A stretch of DNA of 64,000 nucleotides, from assembly GCA_008360955.1 (NCBI GenBank), contig LUCM01003858.1, positions 1-64,000 on the forward strand. The letters are read 5' to 3'. This stretch comes from Fasciolopsis buskii. Lineage: Eukaryota > Platyhelminthes > Trematoda > Plagiorchiida > Fasciolidae. Shown here piece after piece: positions 12,076 to 23,689 of the stretch; within the stretch, counting starts at the first letter, position 1, and each line of letters begins with the position of its first letter. A program made the position numbers and the translations under genes. The notes below the pieces were generated by a model. That model searched no databases and was not told the DNA's origin. It was given only the letters and a program-made list of their open reading frames with translations.

Positions 12076-12455
12076 ATGGCAACGTGGGATGAGAAAATGT
12101 ACAGCGAAGTTAGGTAAAGTAGATGTCTCACGCCTTCGTGGTTGGGGTCCGAAAGACTTGTCGACTTGCTGGCTGAAGACACTGAAGGGTATGGCAGTGA
12201 ACCGTGAACAGTGGCGATCGTGCTGTCATTTTCTATCGAATCAGAATGATTGAAAACATGTGCGTTTGTACAGTTAGGCTGTGTTTCGTGTGTTGGCTGC
12301 AGCAGCATCTTATCTTTTCCCGCCTGTGTAGGTCCACTCCCTGTTCCCGTTGGATATTCACTCTTTTCATATAAAAGTGTAACTCTGGGGAAAGGCAGCG
12401 GTCAGTGAGGCTTGCCTTGTTGTTTAACGCTGAACAATGATAATGATGATGAACT
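9040..12455 (+). mobile_element. RTE family 1 non-LTR retrotransposon, long but broken copy
   Basis: This element encodes an apurinic-type endonuclease followed by a reverse transcriptase, now broken by frameshifts and stops. The 5' end (GTGGTGACGGCTTGCATGCC at about 9060) matches the far end of the inverted copy at 54255. Readable parts in order are an untranslated leader to about 9390, endonuclease pieces at 9930-10175 (YAPTDCS near 10090), a linker with EKKISEEIRTF at 10590, an RT finger region at 11090-11210, an RT core piece at 11530-11640 (LKGALECVNRRAL), then a jump to the C-terminal block at 11845-12270 and the 3' UTR with a GATAATGATGATGA tail. The stretch carrying the catalytic YADD box and thumb is deleted between about 11830 and 11850. 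Confidence 0.85.
12004..12075. repeat. Poly-C tract (72 bases, one G) inside the RTE copy
   Basis: A run of C with a single G at 12043 interrupts the conserved RTE stretch that reads ACAGATGACGTGGCAACGTG in the copy at 6020. Small indels surround it (AAACAGAATGACG, GGAAAAGAAAGCC). Frames across it give only Pro or Gly runs and are not genes. It is either an unusual homopolymer expansion or an assembly or polishing error. Confidence 0.95.
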
Positions 12456-15400
12456 TAGGAGGAGTTTTTCACTTTGATGGCAGTGCTATTTTCATATTTT
12501 ACCAAAACTGCATCTTGTAGAAAAGTAGAAACGTTTTAGAATGTAGCTCTCCCTTCTCATCAGAATGTATTAAGCTTATTGAAATTGGTATTCTTTCTTC
12601 ACAGTTTCTTGTAAAGTGATACCTGACTCTAAGATCCGTTTCATCCAGTTACGACGCAGTCGTTTGAATTTTTTGAAGAGGAAAGTCAATAGAACTATCG
12701 GGACAACAAATAATGAAGTGGAAATTTCGACATCTCATGGCCCGTGAAATCGCAAAATAGCGACTTGGACTAGATGTCTGTAAGGTATTGATTAACTAGG
12801 ATAGGTTCGTCGATTATCTCAGGATATGGGCCTGTCTTTTTGCCGTCGCTTGTGGTACTTCGTTATGTCTAAATTTTTTCCTTTTTCTTCTCGCGAACCA
12901 TTTATCTGTCATGATTTAAGCTGACGAATAGTGGGGAAAATGGGGCGTTTTGTGAATTTCGAGCGTATCTCTACGCGGATTGTTTAGTGCTCTAGGGATT
13001 CGTCGTTGATAATCAAATGTTTTTGTGCGAGTTCAAAGGCCGCTCTTCACCCCCCTGTTACATCAGTCTCGATGATAGCTATACCTACATTTTCAGTCCT
13101 CTGAAGTTAAAGATCTTCGAGTCAGTTCACTGTTTTTTGTGGCTGGCAATATGTACGCTGAATTTACGGTCCGTCACTCAGTGCCGTGCCTATTCTGTGG
13201 TCATGATTGGTGATTGTTCCTAGTCCCTTCCAAAAAACCATGGCTTTAGTTCAAGGATATCTTTCATTTGATTTTTCATATTGTGCTTGGTCGCGTACTT
13301 TCATTTTTTCCCGCCCGTTGTAACTTATTGGGAGCCTACGGTCAATGGTGAATACGTGTCATCTTTGGAGCACTGATTCGGTTGCCCGAAATCATTAGTG
13401 GCCATGCCCGGAAACCGGTCGTTAACTTTACATCTTCTTGCTTTGGATGTGGCACCCAGTTAATCTAAAACCCATCGTCTATCTTTCAGAACTTATTCTG
13501 TTGTCCAAGGTCTAGAGATGTGTTCGCAGGCAAAAGACAACAGCATTCTGTTATTTGCTCTCCCTTGTCTCATACGGGAGGACGAGTGATGTAGTAAACT
13601 GTAACAACCCGAGTGGTTCACTCTGATTTTGATATTGCTGTTGCGAACTTTCCGTACTGTGTTGGGAACCATTCCACTGTCTACTGTTTGTCCTCCTCAG
13701 TGCATCTATCCAGAGAGGACCTTCACTGTTATCACAAGCAGGAATGCAGCAGGTGTAATGGTCAGTCGAATTTTTGTCCCTCCTGAAGACGGCTGCTTTA
13801 TGAAAACTCGCTGACCAGCAAACATGGATTTTGATGCAGCTTCTAGCGCTTGGAGCTAGAGCTGAGTCGGTGAACTTTCGGCATACTAAGTCATTGACCC
13901 ACTACTACACCTGCTTGACAATGGTTTTACCTTGTCCACTTCAAAAATCTCGTTTTGGGCTTTTTATTTTGTCACTTTGCATTCGTCCGTGACCTGCATG
14001 GAGCTCCGGGTGTTATCCTGTCGGCTGCTGCTTCTTAACACATCCATAAGTGTATCGTTCGTAAGAATGCGTCCCTAGGTGATTCTGCTTCATTTGTTTG
14101 CGATCTACCTTGGATGCCGCCGTGTGTCTACATGCTGAAACCGTGAGGAATGCGAACAGGGTTGCTTCTCTTTGTCCTTACCCGAGCACCGTTAGATTTC
14201 AGCCCAACCTCTAGAAGTTGCCGCTAATTCGTTTGGTGTGCACAACCCATGTCAGCACCGGAACGCTAAGAGTTAGATGGACGCAGCCGCCCACACACGG
14301 ACACTAGAAATCGCAAGTAATACATGTGTATGCACTAAACGATGCCCACGTATCATCATTTCTACCCTCAATCCAAAAAAGGAATGTGACATTATTTTTA
14401 GTAGTTCCATTCTTGGCATTCTTTTCTGAGCGTAGGAATATGCTTATGTGTTTCGAGACCGCAGCAAATTTGTGCTTCGACCAAGGTTGTTCTTCCATTA
14501 AGCGAACCGGTAGCATCATCACTCAGTGAAACGACTTGACATTTCGGTCTGACACATCGTCCGTTCATCTCTGTTTCAGGCTGTTTTGCATGTACTCGAT
14601 CGGTCGTTTCTGTTGTTTTGTTTCGCTGGCTTTGTGGGGGATCATAATATGAGTTTGTTGTAGTAAAAATGAAGTGGGTTTGTTTCATATTCGTTTTCAC
14701 GTGCTTCATGGAATTTGACAAATGGATGAGAAAACGCCATAGAACATTGCAATGTTTGGTGGCTTCCTGACGTTTCTGAGAGGTAGGTATTTCTAATATA
14801 TGTGCGCACATGGAAGAATGTTACTTATTCATGGGAACAGTTTACCAATCCCCTTCTATTCTCGAGTACAAAAGGCTCACCCAACCTTTTATTATTTGTC
14901 TTCACTCATGATTTCATCCTCCCCTTTTACCAAATAACCAGTTCACGGAGAGCTAAATGTTTTTGGTTAGACCACCAGTGTCCTTGACAAATGTCTGTTT
15001 TACGATCCGTCAACATTTCATCGGTCTTCTATTGTTTTTGTTTGGCATTCGTTCTGCCATTTCGCGTTTACTGCTGTCGATGGGAATATTGGGTGTGCAA
15101 TGTCCTCCATCATTTGCACCGTCGTTGCGTCGTTTTGTTATCTTTTTGACCCAGCACTCGGTCGTCATGCTTAGAAGTTAGTTGCACTAAGCTCTGAAAT
15201 TAGAATAGTTGAACTTATGGGTACCCGCAATTTCGAAGCAATGTGAGCACCAATATACTCATTTCAAAATCTTTTTCGTTTTAAACGTGTCCAAGTTGTT
15301 CAGTGTGGGATTCAATACTGAGCTCACCAAGCTACGTATTTCAGTGATGATTCTTGGGTGCTGACGTCGCAACCATCTTTTATTGTTCCATCTAAAAACA

Positions 15401-16020
15401 ATTATCCACGGTCATAAACATTATCAAGATTCATCAATTCCAATCGCAATTTTTTAAAACGAATGATAGTGGATAGCCAAATTACGTACGACCTTATTTT
15501 TTACGACTATATGCGGTAATCGGGCTATACAGATCACATGAGTACCTTCGGTATCACTTTCCCTCATTGTTCCAGATGTCCTTTTCTCAAGTGAAGCTCA
15601 TGGTTTGCAGGATAGTTTATGGAAAATATTTTTAACTGTTTTGCTGTTCTTAGCTTGTTCTGAACCGGAACCAACATTCCGTATGAAAAAAACAGTGTTC
15701 AAGTAGTGCGGGGACTTGAACGTGAAATAACTCGTCTTCCACTAGCAATACATCGTGCACCATTGTGAACCTGAAAACTAGTCGATTTATCTGGTCCTAA
15801 GGCGCAAATGTAATGACATCTCGTAGGTCAATGGGTTCAGGACGGACAAGGTTCGCTCTCATCAGATTAGTGGCTTGAGTAACATCTGGTGCTGCACGAT
15901 CAACTGCTTTAACCCTGGAAAGACATCCCGGTGAACAAATTGGAGAGTAGCTATTTGCCGGTTAAGAACCCCCTTAGGTGGATGTGTGCTGTATCCGGGA
16001 TTTTTGTCGATGATCATCAT
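12456..16020. other. No gene or named repeat recognised
   Basis: A - strand frame of 137 codons (14398-14811) is rich in Thr, Asn and Lys, has no recognised motif, and no strong splice sites were found around it. Several 60-75 codon frames on the + strand (13017, 13629, 14957) look like chance frames. Diverged transposon remains are likely but not identifiable by eye. Confidence 0.4.
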
Positions 16021-16025
16021 CATAC

Positions 16026-16207
16026 TTTATACGATATCTGTCGCCCGCTAAGCTAGGCAACTTCCAAACCAAAGTACGATACCCTCCCCGTTCCGTCTTC
16101 TCCATTGGATGCATGGAGGAAACTGTTTGAACCGATGACAGATCGTTATTCAGCTCACTAGGCAAAACACCGTAGGATGAACAATAACGAGATCTCAAGT
16201 GACAGAC
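16026..16207 (-). CDS. Possible internal exon of an unidentified - strand gene
   Basis: After an acceptor (GAGCATCTTTAG) the - strand reads VCHLRSRYCSSYGVLPSEL, later MEKTERGGYRTLVWKLP and AGDRYRI, then a donor (AAA/GTATGA). Start phase is 0 and two bases remain at the end. Both phases fit the neighbouring candidates at 26294-26434 (ends phase 0) and 8675-8776 (starts with one base). Confidence 0.42.
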
Positions 16208-16439
16208 CTAAAGATGCTCTCGAATTCGTGCTTCGATCACGTTCCCATGCTGAGTTAACGCGATATTGATTTTTGGGTCAGACTTTCGAATGGAAGGCTT
16301 CGTTTGTTATTCCCAAGGAAAAAACAGTCGTACTGTCCGAGCATCCGCGTAGTATCGTTTGTGCGGAGAAGGACTCTTTTCTTGAAGAATCCCACTAACC
16401 TTAGTTTTCCAATTATAGGACTACGCAAGACTCCACGAA

Positions 16440-16610
16440 AAATTGTGGCTTGTTTCTATCAGGACCAAATGATGTAAGGAGTGTATCGACGAATCGATGC
16501 GCCATGTATTGGTTTTAATTGTGAGTGATATAATGTTAATAACACAGCGTTGTTGGTAGATGTAATGCGCCAAAGTTTCCACTACCGTGGCTTGTTTCAT
16601 TTATTCAGTG
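16440..16610 (+). mobile_element. Penelope-like element terminal fragment
   Basis: The string GACCAAATGATGTAAGGAGT, then GTATCGACGAATCGATGCGCC and a block ending AATGCGCC, repeats almost exactly at 21590-21700, and its complement occurs at 18305-18360. The following AAAGTTTCCACTACCGTGG corresponds to the hammerhead-side sequence CAACGTTTCGACTACCGTGG next to the gap, but lacks the ribozyme core. Confidence 0.6.
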
Positions 16611-16619
16611 ACTATGTTT

Positions 16620-17180
16620 AATGTTCCCACACTGAACAAGAAAAGACAACAAGAGGTCTTAGCCCAGAACTCTTGAAACTTCTAAACTAGATGTATGCTC
16701 CATCTCCGAAACGCGCGTATGTGACCTCAGTTTCGTACTCTTCAAAGCACAAATGCCACTTCGATTTCATTTCATTCTTCCAGTGTCACTTGATCCGATT
16801 TTTATGATAGTGGCCGTGCTGTCGTCGAATCGTTTTGAGCATCAGAGCCGAGTGTGCATTGATAAACTGGATTCCAGTCAGCAGTGGTTCGTATACAACT
16901 CGGTTAGATGGTTCCATGCTCGTTAGGAGAAATCGGCTGAAATCGATGTTTTTCGTCCTGTCTGTGCATGGTGCCACCGACTGCAGCTCTCGGGAAGCAA
17001 CAGGCGATTTCTACTGAGACCTGTCTGAATTACTTTGCAATATGCATTCAACAGACATTGTGGACACTGTAGTTTTAACGCCTAATTCACCCGTTTTAAG
17101 GCTGCATAAAGATATCGGGGGCCCATTTACAATCCCAGCTGGTCTAACCGACATCGTCGGTCGTCTCACTCAGCTATTTC
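16620..17180 (+). mobile_element. RTE family 2 endonuclease fragment
   Basis: The + strand frame at 16835-17017 reads AECALINWIPVSSGSYTTRL, then SMLVRRNR and VHGATDCSSREA. This matches the order of an RTE endonuclease (AEQALIEWIPVSSRL, then APTDCSS). Stops break the frame near 16830 and after the DFY at 17017, and a further piece (LRLHKDIGGPFTIPAGLTD) runs to about 17160. It is a decayed fragment, distinct from family 1. Confidence 0.75.
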
Positions 17181-18100
17181 TAGTGGACACAAACGCATAA
17201 ACTTAGAAACCAGTCGTCCTGCATGGTTGCTTCTCCACGATCCAATCGGGGGTTATCGACGCATCCAAGTGCTCGGGATCTGAACGGTTATTAAGAATAA
17301 GTTAAGGATGCTTGCGCGCAGCGGCATGCGGTATGTGGGACTCCCGACCATGAAATCCTCACAAACCTTGAATGTCTTCAACGTCAGTTGCTTAGTTGGT
17401 TGCCCTCGAATCCCCCTCTCCGTACAACACATGCAATTAAATGCATGGATCCGTGAGACGTCGGGTAACTAGAAACTCGCCAAACGACTGTGAGCAGTGA
17501 CGAATAGGGAAATTAAAAAAGGCTGCGACCACCGGCAGCAGCCGCAATTTGATATTTGATATTGATACTCATTCACAAAAGCCGAGTGCGGGTGAGGTGA
17601 TTAGGCGGTCTGACGACTCACCGATTCGCTCTCTTATGAGCGAACCTTCGAGCGTTTGGTTGAGTACTTTAAGCGTACTATAGTTGGATCATTTCCGTAT
17701 TGAAACCATGAATTTTGTCTGCATGTGATGTAATGCAGACAGGGGCAGTCTTCCAACAGGAATAGACTGGCTTTCTGAAAAAGCAGAACCTCTGGGCCGG
17801 ATGGGCTATCAACGTCCTTTACCAAGGATGGTGGCGGAGTTTTATTATTTGAGTAAACGAAGCATCCTGGGATCGGTCTGGAAAAATGGGTTAATACTTG
17901 AAATCTGGTACCATTCGGCGGTATCATCCGGCGATCACCTTACGCTCGTGACAGGCTTGCGCTTACGAATCGAGTTGGTTTCCGGCCCGATGAAGAGTGT
18001 GTTGATTTCATCTTTTGCTTCAATCGTCTCAGGACGGTGGATAAAGATTTCTCTGTGATGTTTTTATCATCCTCCTTTGTCATTTTTTCAAAATTTCTAC
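17181..18100. other. Unassigned spacer
   Basis: No exon or element body is recognised. The - strand frame at 17634-17927 has no motif. The position between two RTE family 2 pieces suggests nested insertions. Confidence 0.35.
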
Positions 18101-18104
18101 TTTT

Positions 18105-18365
18105 CATTTCTCAGTAGTGTGTTTCGCGCACAGGTGGATGAACAAAATTTCCACGGAAGCACAAGACCGGTTTCGCGGTTATTGCCGCCCTTCAGGTATG
18201 CGTACCCGGTACTCTCATGTCTAACCAACCCTATACTAATGAGCTTCTTTCTTAGTTTCTGATAAGAACCACCATGGGATTCTTGGATGGAATTATCATC
18301 CAATACATGACGCATCGATTTTTCGATACACTCCTTATGTCATTTGGTCCTGGGAATTATCATCC
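18105..18365. mobile_element. Penelope-like terminal pieces
   Basis: 18125-18225 (CACAAGACCGGTTTCGCGGT, then TGCCGCCCTTCAGGTATGCG) matches 56868-56935 in the same orientation. 18305-18360 (TGACGCATCGATTTTTCGAT) is the complement of 16470-16510 and 21590-21635. Two element ends of opposite orientation therefore lie side by side. Confidence 0.6.
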
Positions 18366-19434
18366 ATTCACGCTCCTAACGACTCAAATGAGATTCTAAT
18401 GAGAATTTCTACTTCTCATTCAAAATGTTTCTTTTTCTTTTGCTACGTAGTATTCATTTTTAAGAACTATGCCTTGATAGTATGATGTCCGTACTTTCTG
18501 TAACTACCTCATCATCTCTTATATGATGGCCTCGATAACCCTTTTGTTAAACAGTAGCGCCATTATACTGATGCCATGTGTTCACTAAATTATATTTTGA
18601 TATAGTGACATCGGCACTTATCACTGAAAGCGAGCTTTTCCTCCAAATTGTGTAGTCTTAGGTTTTTTCATAGTTATCCGGTGTTGCAAAGTGAAAACCA
18701 AAGCCAGAACACGTTGGTTTTCAAGGTTTAAAACGCTGGAACTCAGTTTTTATGCTATATGTATACATTTCTTTTACTGGGTTCTGAACGATGAGGTTGT
18801 TGTTCAGATCGCAAAGGTTTCATCAGTCGAGGTGACATCGTCAGTGCACGCGCGCAGTTGTTAGTGTTCTATGTTTATAAGTTAATAGCTTTTATTTTGG
18901 AAATCTTCGACGACCGATGGTTGGAAACTACTTTGCTATATCCAATTGACCATTGACCTTAGAACATTGTCATTGGGGTTTAAAAGTTTCACCCTCTAAT
19001 TATGTGCCGTCATTTTTGCTCCGTTTGTGAGCATTTGGTTCCATTGGTGAATTCGTCCGGACAATTCAGATTCACGGTGATATCTCTTTGATTTGATTTT
19101 CGGCACCTAATTGGCTTAACTGATTGATTCTCATCATACACTACACGTTGTCCAATTCGATATGATTATTGACGCAGTTATTTAGAAAGTATCAGGCTTC
19201 CAAAAGCCTCCTTGCTTGCCTCTTGATTTCATCAAAAATTTCAACATCATCCAAATTGAACGATTCTGCACCCGTCAGTACTATTCAACTGGAGCGTTGT
19301 TTTCTTTTTCATTCTACCTGCATAGGCACCCACCAATTGCAGCTTTCCTGAGGCCGAAGACAAATCTCATCGGGAGTTATCTAGATTATTCTGAATTGTG
19401 CGTTCAGCGGACTTTGTAGTCTTTGTTAGCGATT

Positions 19435-21335
19435 TTTGCGCTACTTAGCAGAGACGGAATGACAAGCGGAATTCCGTTTTCTGTCCCATCCGATCGCACC
19501 GACAACGGTGGTCTTCTCGTCCACGTTTTTTTTCTAGCGAACACCATTTTTTCATAATAAGCGACATCCATTCACCTGGCGCGTTCCTTCGCCTTCTCAG
19601 CGTTGGATTCAGATTCATCACATTGCCGTCGGTCACTAAGAGAGTTGATCAGCCGGGAACTGTCGATCATTCTGGTTTACACCGGCCTTGGTCCGTATTC
19701 GTTTTTGTATGCGCGTAGTCCATTGTCTCACTCACACAAAAACCACTCATGCTGCATAGCCGATTTTGGGTGATAACCGCCGACTTCAGTTCCGATCGGA
19801 ACTTTCAGCGCGGTTGCCGTTTAGACACAATGGTTAAGATCCGGGCGAACACTGGGAACAGATCAAAGAAGCCCTGTATTCAGCGGCTGTTACCGCACAG
19901 TGCATTTTGCTATGTACGTCTCAGAAATGATGGATATCTTCGATTTCGGTTGCTCTGTTAGATGCCGATAGATGCATCTCCACGTATATCCCATACAGTG
20001 AGACGCGTAAACCCCCGAGACGTCAACTGACCAAAAGCCTGATAAGTGACTGCGAGGCGTGCTGAATAGCAAAATGTAGGGAAATGAAATAGACTGGCTG
20101 CCGGAAATAATCACAACGTTAGCTAACTGATTCAGATTGTTGGCTTACGGAATCCGTGTGTAAGCGAGATGATTGAAAAATCCGACAGCACACCGATTCA
20201 TTCTCATGACGGTCGGCTATCACGTTGGGTCGAACACTTTTGGGAACAGTTCAGTCAGCTAGAGGCCACAATGGACTTTCCATTTATCCCTGAAAATGAA
20301 TCCCTTCAGGTGGATATCAGTCCTCCATCCGAAAGTAAGGTGAGCAGGGAGATAGGTTTTTTAATAAGCAAAAGGTAACTGCATCAGGTAGACCGTCTCC
20401 GTCCGTCGTCAAGAGCAGTGGCAAAGTCGGATTTAACAATCTGGGCAATGGAAGAGGTTGCTAAGGGCTGGTGTGAGTCGGTGATTATATCGATTTGCAA
20501 GAAATGTGATAGATCCTCATGTGAAAACCACAGACTAATTAGTTTAGTAAACAATGGATCCTAGCTGTTCGCGGGCATTATCCTTAACCGATTATCTAGT
20601 AAGGTGCATGCGTGAGAATCATGCCGGTTTACGTCCCGGTCGGGGTTGTATTGACCAAATCTCTGCGACAGTTTTTAGGACATAGGCACATGTTCCGTAG
20701 ACCCACAAGTTCCGTCTTTCTTCATTTGAATGCGACGTTCGTACAATTCTGTGGCATTGTCTCTCGTTGAAAAGTGTGCCAAACAAATGCATTTCATTTA
20801 TCCAGTCTGTGCCTGCGCACAGCCGGAGCCGAGTTCGTGCTCCCGGCGATATTTTACTTTAGTTCACCACAAGAAGTAATGTTCCTTAAGTTTCCCCCTT
20901 TCCCGCTTTCTTTTCAATTTTGTCATTGAGATGTTTATGGAGATAGCCCTGTCTTTATGTGATAATGGCGGCATTTGTTCAGACAGGAATTTATCTGACT
21001 TGGAATATGCGGACGACCTTGTACTGTTGTGCAAATTGCTGGCTTTTTCGATCTTGTGGACGATAGTAGTTTTATGTCTGGAATGCATCTTGCACCCGTA
21101 AAGTGTAAAATGCTTTTACAGGACTGGAATGGTTCAAAGCTCAATCTTTTTCTCAAAGGACGAATTGGGTGGAGGGGTAGATTTAGTTACTTGGGTAGTT
21201 GTATCTCACCTGATGGTTTTATATCAGATGAGGCGTCTTCACTCACACAGAAAGCCGAACTTACATTCACTAATTTAAGACATCTGTTTCCTTGCCGTGG
21301 TCTGTACTGCCATATGGCTCAAAAACATATTCGTT
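19435..21335 (+). mobile_element. RTE family 2 retrotransposon, decayed (endonuclease C-end to RT)
   Basis: Readable segments in order are a late endonuclease piece (IPFSVPSDRTDNG near 19470), a linker around 20050-20200 ending SEMIEKSDSTPIHSHDGRLS, the start of the RT (ISPPSESKVSREIGFL at about 20310), RT fingers at 20500-20650 and the catalytic box LEYADDLVLL at 21000-21030. The thumb follows, with FSYLGSCISPDGFISDEAS and LTFTNLRHL, to about 21275. Stops and frame changes separate almost every segment, so no full protein can be made. It stops abruptly where Penelope-derived sequence begins. Confidence 0.85.
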
Positions 21336-21589
21336 GAGTTGAGGTGTGCGAAAATTTTCAGTGTTTGAATGTCGTTATTGTGGGTTTTTCCTTGATAAGT
21401 CAGAGGCTTGGCGTAAGATACTGGATTCTTTGTTTCTATCTTGAGACCAGTTATCGAATCAGAGTAGGTTAAAGGTTTCTGGTCATGTTGTGCGCATACC
21501 CTCTGTTTCAATGCGAGGTTAACGATTGCGTAAACTAAATTGAACTTTTTTCCCAGAGCAATTCGATTGGTAACCAGTTTGCAAATATC

Positions 21590-21700
21590 CGGACCAAACG
21601 ACGTAAGGAGTGTATCGAAAAATCGATGCGCCATGTATTGGTTTTTATTGTGAATGATATAATGTTAATAACACAGCGTTGTTGGTAGATGTAATGCGCC
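21590..21700 (+). mobile_element. Penelope-like terminus, left arm of an inverted repeat
   Basis: This block runs from GTGTATCGAAAAATCGATGC to AATGCGCC and ends exactly at the N run. Its last roughly 55 bases are the exact reverse complement of 21778-21832 on the other side of the gap. Confidence 0.8.
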
Positions 21701-21753
21701 NNNNNNNNNNNNNNNNNNNNNNNNNNNNNNNNNNNNNNNNNNNNNNNNNNNNN
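21701..21753. other. Assembly gap (53 N)
   Basis: Fifty-three unknown bases lie between two arms of an inverted repeat. The true length may differ from 53. Confidence 1.
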
Positions 21754-21833
21754 GCGCCAACGTTTCGACTACCGTGGGCGCATTACATCTACCAACAACG
21801 CTGTGTTATTAACATTATATCATTCACAATAAA
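21754..21833 (-). mobile_element. Penelope-like terminus, right arm of an inverted repeat
   Basis: GCGCCAACGTTTCGACTACC is followed by GTGGGCGC and then the reverse complement of the left arm. On the - strand it reads GTAGTCGAAACGTTGGCGC, in which GAAACGTT and the GGCGC/GCGCC pair resemble the 3' half of a hammerhead. The CTGATGA half would fall in or near the gap or is lost. Confidence 0.65.
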
Positions 21834-22199
21834 TTGAACTTTGTCCTTGATTATCTTGGATTTAGGAGAGAGAGAGAGAGAGACATTGCGTAGGTCATTC
21901 GAGTGACTATTTTATTCTCCGTTTGATCAATATAGCAGTTCATATATTTCACTTTGTATATGATGTTTTTTGTTTCTTCCGTTTCCAGCCCCTCTTTTGA
22001 TTTTGAATTAATTTCTCATAATTTATGACAATTTATGAAAAGCCGTGATTCCTTGGGATTGAAAGAATCTGGCAGTTAATTTATGTGCATTATGGATTTA
22101 TGGCTGTATGGTACTTGTGTGGTTGGGCTCATTGGTTTCTTTTCCTTGTTCTTGTCATAATTCTCCTTAAGTGTTTTTTGGGAACCCGTTTCTCTCGAA

Positions 22200-23010
22200 C
22201 ACCGTGAAGAGACGGATTTCTGCTTACGTTCTTAGTTCTTTCGTGCTGTAGTGGGTTTTGGCTTTCGTGCTTAAAGCTGGGATGTACAATCTTTTGTGGT
22301 TATTTGGGTGGTTGGTATGAAGCTTAATTTTCGGTCCGTATGCGTTTGTCTCTAACGTGCTGTTTCTTTTTATCAGCACGTCTAAAATCACCATTTGTTC
22401 ATCGTTCCTCGATTCCATGGTGTACTTAATGTTTTTTAATACGTCGTTGATTATTTCACATCTCTTCAGTCTTTTAGTGTTTACTAATGACCCGAAATCC
22501 TTGGTAATGTTCCTCAAGGTCTCCATGTTGGAATTCCAGTAAGGGGAATGATCAGCTTGAGTGGAATGCCTTACTTGTGAATCCATGGCCATTCTTATAG
22601 CTGATTCGCATCTGAAGTCTCACTCCTCGTTTCCCAGCGACTCTTTGGTAGTTCTTTACGTTTCCTCGAGGTTTTATTGATTTTCTACAAATTTGTGATT
22701 GCGTCCGTGTCGAAAAAAACGGTAGTTGATGGTATCGTTCAGTTATTGTTCCCTCTGGTCGGTCGTCTTGGATGACCGTCATTCCCCCCTTGACACCTGG
22801 CAGGATGATTATGCTGTCCATCCTGTTTATCGTGTATAATGCTCTATTTGTTTGTAAAAAATCGTTAATGATATTTTCCTTCTCGTTATTTGAGTTTACT
22901 ACTTTGGATATTATGGCATATTTTTTCAATTTTTGTTTTGATTTCCGAACTCAGGAAAATCAAATCGTCTTCAGTGAACTAAATTGGTTATGGAAACCAA
23001 TGTAGTTGTC
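22200..23010 (-). mobile_element. Penelope-like element coding remains
   Basis: The - strand frames resemble a Penelope-type reverse transcriptase. 22552-22929 has SIIILPGVKGGMTVIQDD, the degenerate form of the ILPADKG-VV-D motif, preceded by a KKYAIISKVVNSNNEKENII segment. 22224-22592 has DEQMVILDVLIKRNSTLE and HTNHPNNHKR, which match the late RT region (LAFLDVLVTR). The two are joined by a frameshift near 22570 and the middle catalytic region is missing. 21275-21634 (MAHRFFDTLLTSFG) may be further downstream sequence of the same element. Confidence 0.7.
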
Positions 23011-23689
23011 GGTAATCTTACAGATTGTCCTCAACCGCGTCATTTGATCGATATTTTTCAGTAGATAAGCCCGTGCGCGTTGTTTTAGTTTTAACTTCAC
23101 GGGAATAATTATCGAGCACACACATGCACGCACTAGTGACTCCTTCCTTTATCCGATCCCCTTCACAAACGCATGTCGGTTTCTGTGAGCACACTGCCTT
23201 CCAAAGGTAACAAATCTCATGTTCTACGTATTCCTTTAGATTGTTCTCCGATGTATTGCTCGTGTCTAATGATTGTGGGCCAGATCATTGTTTTTTGAAG
23301 CTTTCTCTAGGCTTGCTTATCCTAATATAAGATGGCTTAAATTACCAGTCATGTTTTCTGTTGTAAACTTTTGATCGCTTTAGACTCAACAACACTTGCG
23401 TTCTCAAACCGAAGTGTTTCATTTAGAATTAGTCAAAAGTTCCCATCGAGAACGCGCAGACCTGAAACCGACCTCAATCGAATGACGATGAATGGGTAAA
23501 TGGTGCAGTAAATCATGTGTGATGGCCTTTGGGAATACTGCAAGCTGAATAAATAAGGTCAGTGTCACACCAATACCAAATAGCAGAGGCTTACGAAAGG
23601 CCTCGGGATTCTAAACCTGTGGCATATACTGTCGGGCTTGGTAAAATAAAACCAACGCAGACGATGTCATTTTTGACTAATGATGTTAC

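Noticed and set aside
11835..12308. Open frames of 61-116 codons with long Pro or Gly runs
   Set aside because: They only translate the poly-C tract and RTE remains on either strand.
20864..21156. - strand frames of 73-74 codons
   Set aside because: Antisense of the RTE family 2 reverse transcriptase.
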